A stretch of DNA of 64,000 bases from Pseudoalteromonas sp. R3 (GCF_004014715.1 NZ_CP034835.1:372001-436000), one strand, 5' to 3'; shown: positions 30,219 through 39,921, numbered from the stretch's first letter. Notes: generated from the sequence alone by a model not told the origin. Program-made: numbers and translations.

Positions 30219-30943
30219 CTTGTCGCTTGTTGAGGCGGCGCACCATAAAGCTGCTCTGCTCGGTTAAATAGCACCCAGGATGTAAGAATATACTTATCAT
30301 TAGAGCGCGGCATGTTACCCCGATGCGTATGTGTGAAGTAGGCCGGGGCAATAACCATAGAGCCTTGTTTTGGTTTAATCATCTTATTTTGATAGTGAAA
30401 TTCGGTTTCGCCGCCTTCTTCTACGTCATTGAGGTAAAACATAAACAAGAGTACGCGGTGCAGCGCTTCGTTATGTTGTAATTGCGGATAAACTTCGCTG
30501 TGCCAATATGGATAACCACCCTCATTGGTCGGGTAACGCTGAGCCTGAATTGACCCTAAACGAAACAATTGCTGGGTTAAAATGGGTAATTGAGGCTTAC
30601 CCACTTCCTCAAAGTTATCGACGGTTAAATTGACTGGCTGGCCAGTTTTGGGGTGGAAGACACTCAACCCGAATGCACCTATCATCATGAAAAAGTGTTC
30701 TTCAATGTAATCGAACAGGTATTTTGACGTGGTTTGTTGAATGTGTGTTAATTGCTGAGCATAATCCGGGTATTGATTTAAATACAGATCCTGACTGATT
30801 TTCTTACTGAGATCGATACCGCCCGAGGTTGTACCCTGAGCCAGATGGGGGCTGTTATCAAAAGTCTGAATAAACTGCTGGCAGAACTCGGGACTCAGTG
30901 CATTTTCATAAATGCGAATAAAATCAGTCATGTTGATATCCAA
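30215..30943 (-). CDS. 2OG-Fe(II) oxygenase (prolyl 4-hydroxylase-like)
   Basis: A 242-residue soluble protein with a double-stranded beta-helix core typical of 2-oxoglutarate and iron dependent oxygenases. The C-terminal half carries YPYWHSEVYP, FYLNDVEEGGETEFHY and APAYFTHTHRG, the arrangement of prolyl-hydroxylase-type enzymes. The proximal iron site reads H-S-E rather than the more common H-x-D; glutamate is a known but less frequent ligand. The distal histidine (FTHTHRG) and a basic residue for 2OG binding (KYILTSW) are present. The substrate is unknown. Its start lies 17 bases from the divergent thioesterase gene, so the two share a very short promoter region. Confidence 0.83.
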   Translation of the reverse strand: MDINMTDFIRIYENALSPEFCQQFIQTFDNSPHLAQGTTSGGIDLSKKISQDLYLNQYPDYAQQLTHIQQTTSKYLFDYIEEHFFMMIGAFGLSVFHPKTGQPVNLTVDNFEEVGKPQLPILTQQLFRLGSIQAQRYPTNEGGYPYWHSEVYPQLQHNEALHRVLLFMFYLNDVEEGGETEFHYQNKMIKPKQGSMVIAPAYFTHTHRGNMPRSNDKYILTSWVLFNRAEQLYGAPPQQATS

Positions 30944-30960
30944 AATTGGTTAGAATTATT

Positions 30961-31350
30961 ATGCTGTCAGAAACTCTTATGCCACGTTTTAGTGAAACAG
31001 ACGTGCTCGGACACATCAACAATACCGCACTCCCGGTATGGTTTGAAGCGGCGCGCACCCCTATTTTCAAAATTTTTACACCTGACCTTAATCCACATCA
31101 ATGGAAGCTGATTGTTGCCAAAGTGGAGGTAACCTTTAAAGGTGAGCTGTTTTACGGGCAACAAGTTGAAGTTAAAACCGCCATCGAGAAGGTAGGTAAC
31201 AGCTCTTTTGTGATCCTTCAGCAGGCCTGGCAGCACGGGGAGTGCTGTGCAGAAGGGCGCACCGTGATGGTACGTTATGATTTTGCTAACAAAACCTCTC
31301 AGGCGCTGAATGATAGAGAAAAAGCTGAGCTGGCAGCCTACGCGCTTTAG
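30961..31350 (+). CDS. Acyl-CoA thioesterase, 4HBT/hotdog fold
   Basis: A 129-residue hotdog-fold thioesterase of the 4-hydroxybenzoyl-CoA thioesterase (YbgC/FadM) type. The signature ETDVLGHINNTALPVWFEAAR near the N terminus includes the catalytic aspartate and the hotdog helix. I chose ATG 30961; an upstream GTG at 30946 is in frame but would almost touch the divergent start at 30943. It probably hydrolyses medium- or long-chain acyl-CoA in the cytoplasm. The physiological substrate cannot be read from sequence. Confidence 0.88.
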   Translation: MLSETLMPRFSETDVLGHINNTALPVWFEAARTPIFKIFTPDLNPHQWKLIVAKVEVTFKGELFYGQQVEVKTAIEKVGNSSFVILQQAWQHGECCAEGRTVMVRYDFANKTSQALNDREKAELAAYAL

Positions 31351-31364
31351 ATTTTACGCGTCAT

Positions 31365-31448
31365 TTAACTCAATGATTCGTGGTCTGACGTTACCCTGAA
31401 CTGATGCCCAATAGCTACCGAGAAGCTGGGGGGCACCACCAATTCATA
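31365..31448 (-). pseudogene. C-terminal remnant of a paralogue of the adjacent membrane protein
   Basis: Read on the minus strand, these 84 bases encode 27 residues and a stop: YELVVPPSFSVAIGHQFRVT plus seven more. They closely match the last residues of the intact neighbour (YEFVVKPCISAAIGHQFRVI). At the DNA level the block around 31391-31446 repeats 31468-31523. The remnant starts five bases past the neighbour's stop, in a different frame, and has no upstream part of its own. It looks like the surviving tail of a deleted tandem copy or a partial duplication. Confidence 0.6.
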
Positions 31449-31452
31449 TCAG

Positions 31453-32535
31453 CTACTGGCTATCTGATATAACCCGAAACTGATGCCCAATAGCTGCGGA
31501 GATACACGGTTTCACCACAAATTCATAACGGGTAGGTTCACCTTCAATTTTAGTGATCTCCAGCAGTTCATAGTCGTTTAACTCAATAATACGGGTACCC
31601 GGAGTAATTTCACATCGTGAGCGGCTATCCGATTCATACTCATAGATAAAATATGTCAGCACATTTTGTAAATGGCGCTCATATTTATCGGCGTTTTTTT
31701 CAAACGCTGATAATTGTACCTGGAGCTCTTGTAGTTCAGCCTGTTTCTCTGCGAGTTTGGCTTGGGCTGTGTCATCCACAGCAGAGCCAGCTACAGCATC
31801 AATACTGGTTCCTACAGCCGTGTTGTCGGAACCTTCTTGCATAGCAATGTTGACCTGGATTGACTGGCCAGTAAAGCCTTCAATAATATGTCGTAAAAAG
31901 CTATTCACACCACGCGACATGCCAGTAGAGGAAATAAATACGGCCATCTGATAGAGCAAAAACAGTCCAAAGAAAAAGCGCACCAACCCAGTGGTTACCG
32001 GGTATTGGTAGTCGGGGCTGTGCCACCATTTATGCAACCCAAAGGGTCTTAACAACATCAGCACAAACAAATAAACAGGCTGGATGAGTTGTAACAGGAT
32101 CAGCAGTAAGATGCTGGTAGTGACAAACCAGGTTGGTACCGACAGCAACATGCTAAAATTATGCGAATAGGGCAGGTGATCGGCATTTACCCCGGTAATG
32201 TCATTGACCATACCAGCTGCCTGGGCCAGCGCATAGTTGGCAATAAACGCGTAGAACAATAAGATCACGGCTTTGCCAGGCAGGCTTTCCCAAAGATGAA
32301 TAAACCTGGGCCAGAATTCTTTGGTCATGGCTATCAATGCTAATACAGAAGCGGCCATGTACAGTGAGTTGTCTTCAGGCAGTTCGTTGAAAATTGCAAT
32401 CAGGCACAGCGTAGTTGCTGAAAAGTAGCAGCGTTGCGCTACATTAAGTGCGTGCCAGAATACTAACCATCTTTTTTGGATTTTGATAAGCGGACTTAAT
32501 GCGGGTTGTAGCGCGTTTGGGAGAGCCAGTTTCAT
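31453..32535 (-). CDS. Multipass membrane protein of unknown function
   Basis: A 360-residue protein I cannot assign to a named family. The N-terminal two thirds hold about five or six hydrophobic segments (for example SLYMAASVLALIAM, AVILLFYAFIANYALAQAAGM, TSILLLILLQLIQPVYLFVLMLL and VRFFFGLFLLYQMAVF). Residues about 255-290 are a charged coiled coil (AKLAEKQAELQELQVQLSAFEKN). The last 60 residues form a small soluble domain ending in AIGHQFRVISDSQ. A decayed duplicate of that end lies immediately downstream. It follows uvrA on the same strand, with a GC-rich hairpin (32571-32588) between them. Confidence 0.65.
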   Translation of the reverse strand: MKLALPNALQPALSPLIKIQKRWLVFWHALNVAQRCYFSATTLCLIAIFNELPEDNSLYMAASVLALIAMTKEFWPRFIHLWESLPGKAVILLFYAFIANYALAQAAGMVNDITGVNADHLPYSHNFSMLLSVPTWFVTTSILLLILLQLIQPVYLFVLMLLRPFGLHKWWHSPDYQYPVTTGLVRFFFGLFLLYQMAVFISSTGMSRGVNSFLRHIIEGFTGQSIQVNIAMQEGSDNTAVGTSIDAVAGSAVDDTAQAKLAEKQAELQELQVQLSAFEKNADKYERHLQNVLTYFIYEYESDSRSRCEITPGTRIIELNDYELLEITKIEGEPTRYEFVVKPCISAAIGHQFRVISDSQ

Positions 32536-32600
32536 TATTTTTGTTCCAATCCCTGACGAGTAAAGTGAGTGGGGGAGGTCGCTCCCCCTTGCTCAGTCCG

Positions 32601-35419
32601 TTATAACATAGGCTTAAGGTATCGACCAGTGTGTGAGGCAGGGCATTGTGCTACGTCTTCCGGCGTTCCGGCAGTCAGGATTTGGCCACCGCCTGCGCCA
32701 CCTTCAGGGCCTAAATCGACGATCCAATCGGCGGTCTTAATGACATCCAGGTTATGCTCAATGACCACCACAGTATTACCATGATCACGCAGACGATGTA
32801 GCACAACCAACAGCTGCTGAATATCATGGAAGTGTAGTCCTGTGGTAGGTTCATCCAGGATATACAAGGTTTTACCTGTGTCTCGCTTAGACAGCTCACG
32901 AGCCAATTTGACCCGCTGGGCCTCGCCTCCGGACAAGGTAGTTGCAGCCTGCCCGAGTCGAATGTATGACAAACCAACGTCCATCAGAGTCTGCAGTTTG
33001 CGTTTAATAGCCGGGATCTTGTCGAAAAACTCACGGGCATCTTCTACGGTCATTTCCAGGACTTCATGGATATTTTTGCCTTTGTACAGGACCTCTAAGG
33101 TTTCACGGTTGTATCGCTTGCCTGTACAGACGTCACAGGGGACATACACGTCGGGCAGGAAGTGCATTTCAACCTTGATCACACCATCACCCTGACAGGC
33201 TTCACAGCGGCCACCTTTCACATTGAAACTAAAACGGCCGACTTTGTAGCCCCTTGAGCGTGCTTCCTGAGTGCCAGCGAACAATTCACGGATCGCTGTA
33301 AAGATCCCAGTGTAGGTAGCCGGATTTGAGCGCGGTGTACGACCTATCGGGCTCTGATCTATGTCGATCACCTTATCAAAATGCTCCAGGCCCTCAATTG
33401 ACTGGTAAGGTGATGGTTCAGCAACCGTAGCGCCATTGAGCTCCCTGTGAGCAAGTTTGAACAGTGTATCGTTAATGAGCGTGGACTTTCCTGATCCTGA
33501 TACACCGGTGACACAAGTCATAAGACCAAATGGGATCTTCAGATTGACGTCCTTCAGGTTATTTCCACTTGCACCATTGAGTGCCAGCCATTGATCGCCG
33601 GGCTGGTGGCGTTGTGCAGGGATGGCAATTGCTTGCTTACCACTAAGATACTGGCCAGTCAGCGATTCGGAGTTAGCCATAATGTCCTCGCGACTGCCTT
33701 GTGCTACCACATATCCACCATGAACACCGGCACCCGGGCCGATATCGATAATATGATCCGCTGCGCGGATTGCGTCTTCATCATGTTCAACAACAATCAC
33801 CGTGTTACCGAGATCGCGCAGATGTGTCAGTGTGCTAAGCAGGCGATCGTTATCGCGCTGATGCAGACCGATAGATGGCTCGTCCAGTACATACATGACT
33901 CCAACAAGGCCGGCGCCAATCTGACTGGCTAAACGGATCCTTTGGGCCTCTCCCCGGAAAGGGTATCAGCACTACGCTCTAGTGACAGATAGTTCAGGCC
34001 GACATTAATCAAAAAGGACAGGCGATCACGGATCTCTTTTAGCACCTTTTCTGCGATCTTCGCTTTTTGGCCACTGAGGGTCAGGTCACCGAAAAAGTCG
34101 CATGCTTCGCCAATACTCATAGTGGTAACGGTTGGCAAATTAGTGGCACCAATGAATACATGGCGCGCTTCTTCTCTGAGCCGAGAACCTTCGCATTTTG
34201 GACATGCCTGGCTGGTCTGATACTTAGCCAGCTCTTCGCGAACTGAGGCCGACTCGGTTTCCCGGTAGCGGCGATTCATATTATTTAACACGCCTTCGAA
34301 CTCATGATTCCGGGTGATCAAGTCACCTCTGTCATTACGATAATTAAAGGCAATCTTGGTACGTCCGGAGCCTTCAAGTACCACTTTTTGCGCGTCTTTT
34401 GGTAAATCCTGAAACGGTACTTCCAGATCAAAGCCATAATGTTCAGCTACTGAACTAAGCATTTGGTAATAATAAAAACTACGCTTATCCCATCCTTTAA
34501 TGGCCCCGCCGGACAGGCTCAGCTCCGGATTTTGTACGACTCTGCTTGGGTCAAAGAACTGTCTTACGCCAAGGCCGTCACAGCTTTGACATGCACCGGC
34601 CGGGTTGTTGAACGAGAATAGGCGAGGCTCAAGCTCGGTCATGGCATAGCCACATGTTGGGCAGGCAAAGTTGGCTGAAAATATCAACTCTTCTTCGAGA
34701 CTGTCATCCATCGCGGCGACCACGGCTATACCATCAGCCAGCTCTAGCGCGGTTTCAAAAGACTCCGCAAGCCTCTGTTCCAGGCCTTCCTTCACTTTAA
34801 AACGGTCAACCACCACCTCAATGGTATGCTTTTTGTGTAATTCTAGTGTTGGTGGATCGGATAAGTCGCATACTTCGCCGTCGATACGGGCACGGATAAA
34901 CCCCTGACTTGCCAGCTGTTCAAGGAGCTTAACGTGCTCCCCTTTACGGTTTTTCACCACAGGGGCGAGCAGCATAAGCTTACTGCCTTCGGGGTGGGCC
35001 AGTACCGTATCTACCATCTGACTGATGGTTTGGGCTTTGAGAGGCAGGTCATGCGTCGGACAGCGAGGCTCACCAACACGGGCAAACAATAAGCGCAAAT
35101 AATCATAAATTTCAGTGATGGTCCCGACCGTTGAGCGCGGATTATGAGAAGTCGACTTCTGCTCAATGGAAATCGCCGGTGAGAGCCCTTCGATGTGATC
35201 AACGTCAGGCTTTTCCATCAGCGACAGGAATTGTCTGGCATAAGCAGAGAGTGACTCCACATAGCGGCGCTGCCCTTCTGCATATAAGGTGTCGAATGCC
35301 AGCGATGACTTACCTGACCCAGAAAGGCCGGTGATCACAATGAGCTTGTCGCGCGGTATTGTAAGAGAGATGTCTTTGAGGTTGTGCGTGCGTGCGCCTC
35401 TAACTTCTATTTTATCCAT
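32601..35419 (-). CDS. uvrA: Excinuclease ABC subunit A (UvrA), frameshifted as sequenced
   Basis: Damage-recognition ATPase of nucleotide excision repair. The frame breaks at 33952-33955 (a run of four C on the plus strand, G on the coding strand). The N-terminal part ends ...[13 protein letters not shown] instead of the universal SGGEAQR signature; one more G restores it, and the protein continues to [15 protein letters not shown] and on to 32601. The repaired protein has 939 residues, the normal length. Both Walker A motifs (GLSGSGKSS at 31 and GVSGSGKST), both zinc-finger regions (CPTCGYAM...CQSCDG and CEACQGDG...[10 protein letters not shown]) and both signature/Walker B pairs are otherwise intact. 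A LexA box lies just upstream. Confidence 0.95.
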
Positions 35420-35433
35420 GGTGGCCTTATTTG

Positions 35434-35449
35434 CTGTACAAACTTACAG
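35434..35449. promoter_or_regulatory. LexA (SOS) box upstream of uvrA
   Basis: CTGTACAAACTTACAG fits the gammaproteobacterial LexA consensus CTGT-N8-ACAG exactly. It ends 15 bases before the uvrA start codon, overlapping the likely promoter. uvrA is a classic SOS gene, so LexA repression is expected. Confidence 0.85.
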
Positions 35450-35543
35450 TGTTTTTATCAGACTCCAAGGGTACCCTATCCTGTCTGTAAAATTAAGCTA
35501 TCTTGACTAAACTTACGAGAAACCTCAAAACTGGGGATCACAT

Positions 35544-36296
35544 TTGTACTGGTTAGCTTTTATATGTGCACTGTTTACGCCGCTTGTTGCGGGGTGTGAG
35601 CTTGTTGTCCGGTTTGAAAACTATGCCGCACAATCGCGTTTAGATAGTACATCAAAGTGGCATGGCCTGGATGTGGACTTTGCCAGGGCGCTGCTGGATG
35701 AGGCTGGTTGCGGCTATCAGTTTATTAATGTGCCCTGGGGTAGAGCACTGAAAATGCTGGCAGAAGGCGAGCTCGATATGGTACTGAGTGTCAGCCGCAC
35801 GCCTGAACGGGAGCTATTTGCTTATTTTATCGGCCCGCAAAGAATGGAAACAATTGTCTTTGCCATGAGCCAGCAGCGACCTTATTCGCTACACCAATTG
35901 TCTGATCTGTTTACGCTCCCTGTGCCTGTTGCTATTCAGCGAGAAGCATTTTACGGTCCTGTGTTTAACGAGTTGCTGCTACGAGAGCAGGCGAAAGCTG
36001 AGTCACAACGCTTTATTTATGTGGCGGATAACCAGCGCAAGCTGAGTTTGCTGAAACACGGCAGGATCGCTGGGTTTTTGGAAGAAAAGTTTAATGTTTT
36101 GTATCAGTCGCAACACAACCCTGATTTCGCTCAGATCACGGTAAGTCCGCTGGTTGTAAACCGCGAGCCGGTTTATTATGCCTTGAGCAAACGGTCAGTG
36201 TCGGCCAAGGATATACAGCAGTTGACGGCTGCGTTTCAGCGGCTGCAACATTCAGGCCGTCTAAAGCAGATCCTGTCCAAGTACGGATTAGACTAA
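35544..36296 (+). CDS. Periplasmic solute-binding protein, family 3 type
   Basis: A 250-residue protein with a short signal peptide (about residues 1-16, YWLAFICALFTPLVAGC) and the two-lobed fold of amino-acid-type extracellular solute-binding proteins. Supporting phrases are GLDVDFARALLDEAGCGYQF, VPWGRALKMLAEGELDMVL and the C-terminal LKQILSKYGLD. The start is probably TTG 35544, since no ATG or GTG gives a signal peptide. No permease or ATPase genes are adjacent, and many such orphan proteins in marine gammaproteobacteria have no assigned ligand. It lies between uvrA and yajR, reading rightward. Confidence 0.78.
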   Translation: MYWLAFICALFTPLVAGCELVVRFENYAAQSRLDSTSKWHGLDVDFARALLDEAGCGYQFINVPWGRALKMLAEGELDMVLSVSRTPERELFAYFIGPQRMETIVFAMSQQRPYSLHQLSDLFTLPVPVAIQREAFYGPVFNELLLREQAKAESQRFIYVADNQRKLSLLKHGRIAGFLEEKFNVLYQSQHNPDFAQITVSPLVVNREPVYYALSKRSVSAKDIQQLTAAFQRLQHSGRLKQILSKYGLD

Positions 36297-36393
36297 ACAC
36301 CGGTTTTTCTCACTAAAATCTGATCTGGTCGTCAACACTTGGTTACTTTTTTGCTAGACTAGCGCCTGTTTTTGTCTTAGCCAAATAAGTGTC

Positions 36394-37760
36394 ATGTCGA
36401 AACAATCACTTAACTCTCTTGAAAAACGTGCTGCTATTTCACTGGCCAGTGTCTTTGCCTTTCGGATGCTTGGGCTGTTTATGCTCATGCCCGTGTTGGC
36501 CATTTACGGTCAGTCACTCACTGATGTATCGCCACTGTGGATTGGTCTGGCAATCGGTGCTTACGGACTGACACAGGCGTTACTGCAAATTCCCATGGGG
36601 TGGTTGTCTGATAAATTTGGCCGCAAACCGATTATTGTTGCTGGCTTAATTATGTTTGCTATTGGCTCTGTGATAGCGGCACTGGCTGACTCGATTTATT
36701 GGGTGACAGCAGGGCGCGCCTTACAGGGGATGGGTGCCATTGCAAGTGCTCTGCTGGCGCTGGCTTCTGATCTAAGCCGAGATGAACAGCGACCCAAAGT
36801 CATGGCTGTCATTGGTATGTGTATCGGTATGAGCTTTGCCGTGGCGATGTTGTTGGGTCCTATGGTTGCTGCTGCATTTGGCATAGCGGGAATTTTCTGG
36901 CTGACTGCGGCACTGGCTGTACTGGGGATCGGGATAGTGATGTTTATCGTGCCAAGTGCAGTAAACCGGGCGCCCAAAGGAGACACGGTAGCCAGCATGG
37001 CAGATATTCGCCAGTTAGTGCGTCATCCGCAGCTGATTAGGCTGGATCTTGGCGTGTTACTGCTACACTTAACCTTGACGACGTTATTTGTCGCGCTGCC
37101 GGGTCAGCTCATTGCTGATGGTTTGGCTGCGCAGGATCATTGGCAATTGTATATCCCCGTTTTATTGCTTGCGTTCGTATTGATGGCGCCGCTGATGATA
37201 GTGGCCATTCGTAAGCAAAAAGAGAAACAGGTATTTCTGGCGTCGATAGCCTTACTGGTGCTGAGCACGCTGGCTTTAATCCCCGCGGCAAACTCCCTGA
37301 TAGGGATAGCGGTAGCGATGACAGTGTATTTCATTGCGTTTAACTTTCTTGAGGCGACGATGCCAGCTTTGGTTTCGCGCATTGCCCCGGCGACCCAAAA
37401 AGGTTCAGCAATGGGCGTCTTTTCCTCTTCGCAATTTTTTGGCGCATTTGCAGGTGGTGTGATGGGGGTTATCTGGCTCAGCAGTTTAATCCTCAAACTG
37501 TGTTTGCTGCGGCTGCGGCAATTGGGGTAATATGGCTATTTATTGCGTGGCGTATGCAAATCCCGGTGCGAAGTAAAACACTCAGTTTTGTAACTGACGT
37601 GGATGAGCCAGAGCGAGCCGATGCTTTGGCCGATCAGCTGGTCGCGTTACCTGGGGTTATCGAAGCAACCGTTGTCAGTGAAGAAAATCGTACCTACTTG
37701 AAAGTAAACGATAAAGAATTTGATTTAAACCAAGCAAAGCAAGCCCTGGGCTTGCGCTAG
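36394..37760 (+). CDS. yajR: MFS transporter YajR, frameshifted as sequenced
   Basis: Twelve-helix major facilitator efflux protein of the YajR type, which carries an extra C-terminal ferredoxin-like (YAM) domain. The frame breaks in the G run 37464-37468: the first part, reading GAFAGGVMGVIWLSS, should read GAFAGGVMGGYLAQQ, and one added G restores a 455-residue protein, equal to E. coli YajR. Motif A (GWLSDKFGRKPIIV) and the helix-5 region are intact. The C-terminal domain (LPGVIEATVVSEENRTYLKV) is read only in the second frame. The ligand is unknown. It ends 27 bases before ssb. Confidence 0.9.
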
Positions 37761-37787
37761 CTTGCAATAGTGTGAGGAGAGGGTGCC

Positions 37788-38480
37788 ATGGCACGCGGTG
37801 TAAACAAAGTTATTTTGGTTGGTAATTTAGGCCAAGATCCTGAAGTACGTTATATGCCTAACGGAAACGGCGTAGCGAACATCAGCATTGCAACGACCGA
37901 CAGTTGGAAAGATAAAAACACAGGTCAGATGCAAGAGCGCACTGAATGGCACCGTGTAGTGCTATTCGGTAAGCTGGCAGAAGTAGCGGGCGAATACTTA
38001 CGCAAGGGCTCACAAGTCTATATCGAAGGTCGTCTGCAGACTCGTAAATGGACTGATCAAGGTGGTCAGGAGCGCTATACGACAGAGATCGTTGTTGATA
38101 TGGGTGGCCAGATGCAAATGCTGGGCGGCCGTGGTGAACAAGGTGGTGGTCAGTACCAGGGTGGTCAGCAAGGTGGCCAAAGCTATGGTCAGTCTAACCA
38201 GTCTAATTATGGCAACCAGGGTGGCCAGTCTCAGTACGGGCAACAGCAGCAGGGCGGTTTTGCACCTCAGCAAGCACAACAGCCTCAGCAAAACCAACAA
38301 CAAGGCGGCGGCTTTGGTGGTCAGTCTATGGGTCAGCAACCACAGCATAATGCGCCTGCACAAGGTGGCTTTGCTCCTCAGCAAGGTAATGCAGGTGGTA
38401 ACGCCGGTGGCAATGCAAGCGGCAGCGCTAGCAACCCAATGGAGCCGCCCATCGACTTTGATGACGATATTCCGTTCTAA
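37788..38480 (+). CDS. ssb: Single-stranded DNA-binding protein SSB
   Basis: Tetrameric single-stranded DNA-binding protein for replication, repair and recombination. Residues 1-110 form the OB fold ([20 protein letters not shown] through [16 protein letters not shown]). A long Gly/Gln/Asn-rich linker (about 112-215) is followed by the acidic tip DFDDDIPF that docks partner proteins. The total of 230 residues is longer than E. coli SSB (178) because of the linker. An AGGAGAG site precedes ATG 37788. uvrA and ssb lie near each other as in many gammaproteobacteria, but with two genes between them. Confidence 0.96.
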   Translation: MARGVNKVILVGNLGQDPEVRYMPNGNGVANISIATTDSWKDKNTGQMQERTEWHRVVLFGKLAEVAGEYLRKGSQVYIEGRLQTRKWTDQGGQERYTTEIVVDMGGQMQMLGGRGEQGGGQYQGGQQGGQSYGQSNQSNYGNQGGQSQYGQQQQGGFAPQQAQQPQQNQQQGGGFGGQSMGQQPQHNAPAQGGFAPQQGNAGGNAGGNASGSASNPMEPPIDFDDDIPF

Positions 38481-38517
38481 TCAAAGACAAATATATTAGT
38501 GTTGGAAAATACTCTGA

Positions 38518-38542
38518 AAAGCCGCAGTTGAGCGGCTTTTTT
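38518..38542 (+). terminator. Terminator after ssb
   Basis: The stem AAAGCCGC/GCGGCTTT has a six-base loop (AGTTGA) and a T run, 37 bases after the ssb stop. Confidence 0.88.
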
Positions 38543-38557
38543 AGTTTATTGGAAAAT

Positions 38558-38586
38558 GAGCTGTAAGATTAGTACGAATGGGTATG
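38558..38586 (+). repeat. Imperfect direct repeat, left copy, flanking the PadR cassette
   Basis: This stretch, containing AGCTG..AGAT..ACGAATGGGTATG, resembles 41137-41165 (AGCTG..AGAT..ACGAATGGGATATG) in the same orientation, with one gap in each copy and a few substitutions. The two copies bracket the three-gene cassette. By-eye alignment only. Confidence 0.35.
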
Positions 38587-38660
38587 CACTTTAATTTGAA
38601 TGTGTCTGCTGATCGCCGACGGTCCAAACCTCCCCGAGCAATAAGCAGTCATCTGAGACG

Positions 38661-39899
38661 CTAATTAACAAATGCAGGCAAGATCCGTTCAGCTACAATT
38701 TGCTGTGTTGCGTGGTCAACGTGATGCGCAGTGATTGCAATAATTAAGTCTAATTCTTCTATCAAAATGATGTATATTCCTCCCCCACCTTGGGCAGAGA
38801 CACTCGCATATTTCTTATCCTTGTACTGAAGATCTGAACTCCACCAATAATAGCCATATCCCTGATTAGAAACGTCTTTGCCATCACCGAAAATTTCATC
38901 ATCTCCCGTTGTGATAAGTCTACTTGTAGATCTGGTCATAAAATCTTTATCAATTATCTGATTACCTTTCCATTTGCCCCTATTTGCTGCGAGTATGCCC
39001 ATTTTTATCATGTCTCTTGATGTTAAGCTCGATCTCCATATCGACTCGGGTAATCCACTCGGTGCCGTTTTCCAATGAAAATTTGAAATGTCTAATTGTC
39101 CCAATAGCTCTTTCTCAATGAATTTTTCAATATTACCAGGTATAACCGCCTCGATTACCTGCATAATAAGCTGAGGGCCAATATCGTAATAAAAGCTTTT
39201 CGATTCGGATGTTATGGGGGCACTGTTTTCGAAAAGAAATTGAATTTCTTTTTGACCTTTGACTAATGGCGAGTTCTCCATCATAGACTTGCGGGTTGCA
39301 TCGCTGATCCGAAGTCCGGTTGTCATGGTTAAAGCCTGGTGCAAGGTAATATGACTTGCGCCGTCAACAAACTTTGAAGCGTCCAGCTTGTCCAGAAAGC
39401 CTGCCACGGGCTTATCCAAATCATCCATGCTGAGGTAACCCAATTGAATGGCACGGCCAAGCAACATGCCTGTATAAGCTTTAGTTACTGATGATTGAGG
39501 ATGGGATAAATCTACGCGGCCTCTGAGGTAATATGACTCAAACAACAGTTTGCCCTTATGGTGAATTAAAAGGCTGTCAAAATTACCGTGCTGTTTTTTG
39601 GCAAGTTCGTCAGCCAGTGCAAGGATATTGGCTTTTCTGCCGCCATCAATGCCCAACTCCCCAACCGCTAAGCCATCGCTTCTCGAAGCTGGTTTAACAT
39701 CAATGAAAGCCTGTGGTAGTACAGAAATATCCCAAAACTCACGGTTTATTTCGGGTTGCCTCCAGTGTCGTATCATTGCTTCCTCATCGCTGGCCGTTGG
39801 CGCCATTTTATTTACTGGTGTTAAAGATGCTTGATTACCCATGCTTGCAAAGCTACAGACAATAAAAGGCAGTAGCAGTTTGTATTTTACGCGAGCCAT
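38661..39899 (-). CDS. Exported serine hydrolase, beta-lactamase/class C type
   Basis: A 412-residue protein with a signal peptide (about 1-24) and the penicillin-binding/beta-lactamase fold of the AmpC-like serine hydrolase family. The nucleophile motif is S-V-T-K (Ser137, Lys140). The second motif is probably YYDIGPQ and the third QGGGGIY, in place of the KTG triad. Similar proteins include esterases and D-amino-acid peptidases, and nothing shows that it degrades antibiotics. It is the last gene of a leftward cassette with a membrane protein and a PadR regulator. By eye it is more AT-rich than its neighbours. Confidence 0.85.
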   Translation of the reverse strand: MARVKYKLLLPFIVCSFASMGNQASLTPVNKMAPTASDEEAMIRHWRQPEINREFWDISVLPQAFIDVKPASRSDGLAVGELGIDGGRKANILALADELAKKQHGNFDSLLIHHKGKLLFESYYLRGRVDLSHPQSSVTKAYTGMLLGRAIQLGYLSMDDLDKPVAGFLDKLDASKFVDGASHITLHQALTMTTGLRISDATRKSMMENSPLVKGQKEIQFLFENSAPITSESKSFYYDIGPQLIMQVIEAVIPGNIEKFIEKELLGQLDISNFHWKTAPSGLPESIWRSSLTSRDMIKMGILAANRGKWKGNQIIDKDFMTRSTSRLITTGDDEIFGDGKDVSNQGYGYYWWSSDLQYKDKKYASVSAQGGGGIYIILIEELDLIIAITAHHVDHATQQIVAERILPAFVN

Positions 39900-39921
39900 A
39901 ACCTTTCCTTATAGTTCTATT

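Noticed and set aside
32571..32588. GC-rich hairpin between uvrA and the membrane protein gene as a strong terminator
   Set aside because: The stem (GGGGGAG/CTCCCCC) is perfect, but there is no T run in the direction of transcription.
37500..37760. Separate small gene after yajR
   Set aside because: Its translation is the C-terminal YAM domain and last helix of YajR in a shifted frame, and it has no start signal of its own.
38120..38440. Short tandem GGT/CAG-rich repeats in ssb as a CRISPR-like or mobile repeat
   Set aside because: They are codons of the Gly/Gln-rich linker of SSB, with irregular spacing and no spacers.
38661..39899. Antibiotic-resistance beta-lactamase
   Set aside because: Only the general fold and the S-x-x-K motif are seen; the third motif is not the KTG of true beta-lactamases, so a general serine hydrolase is the safer call.
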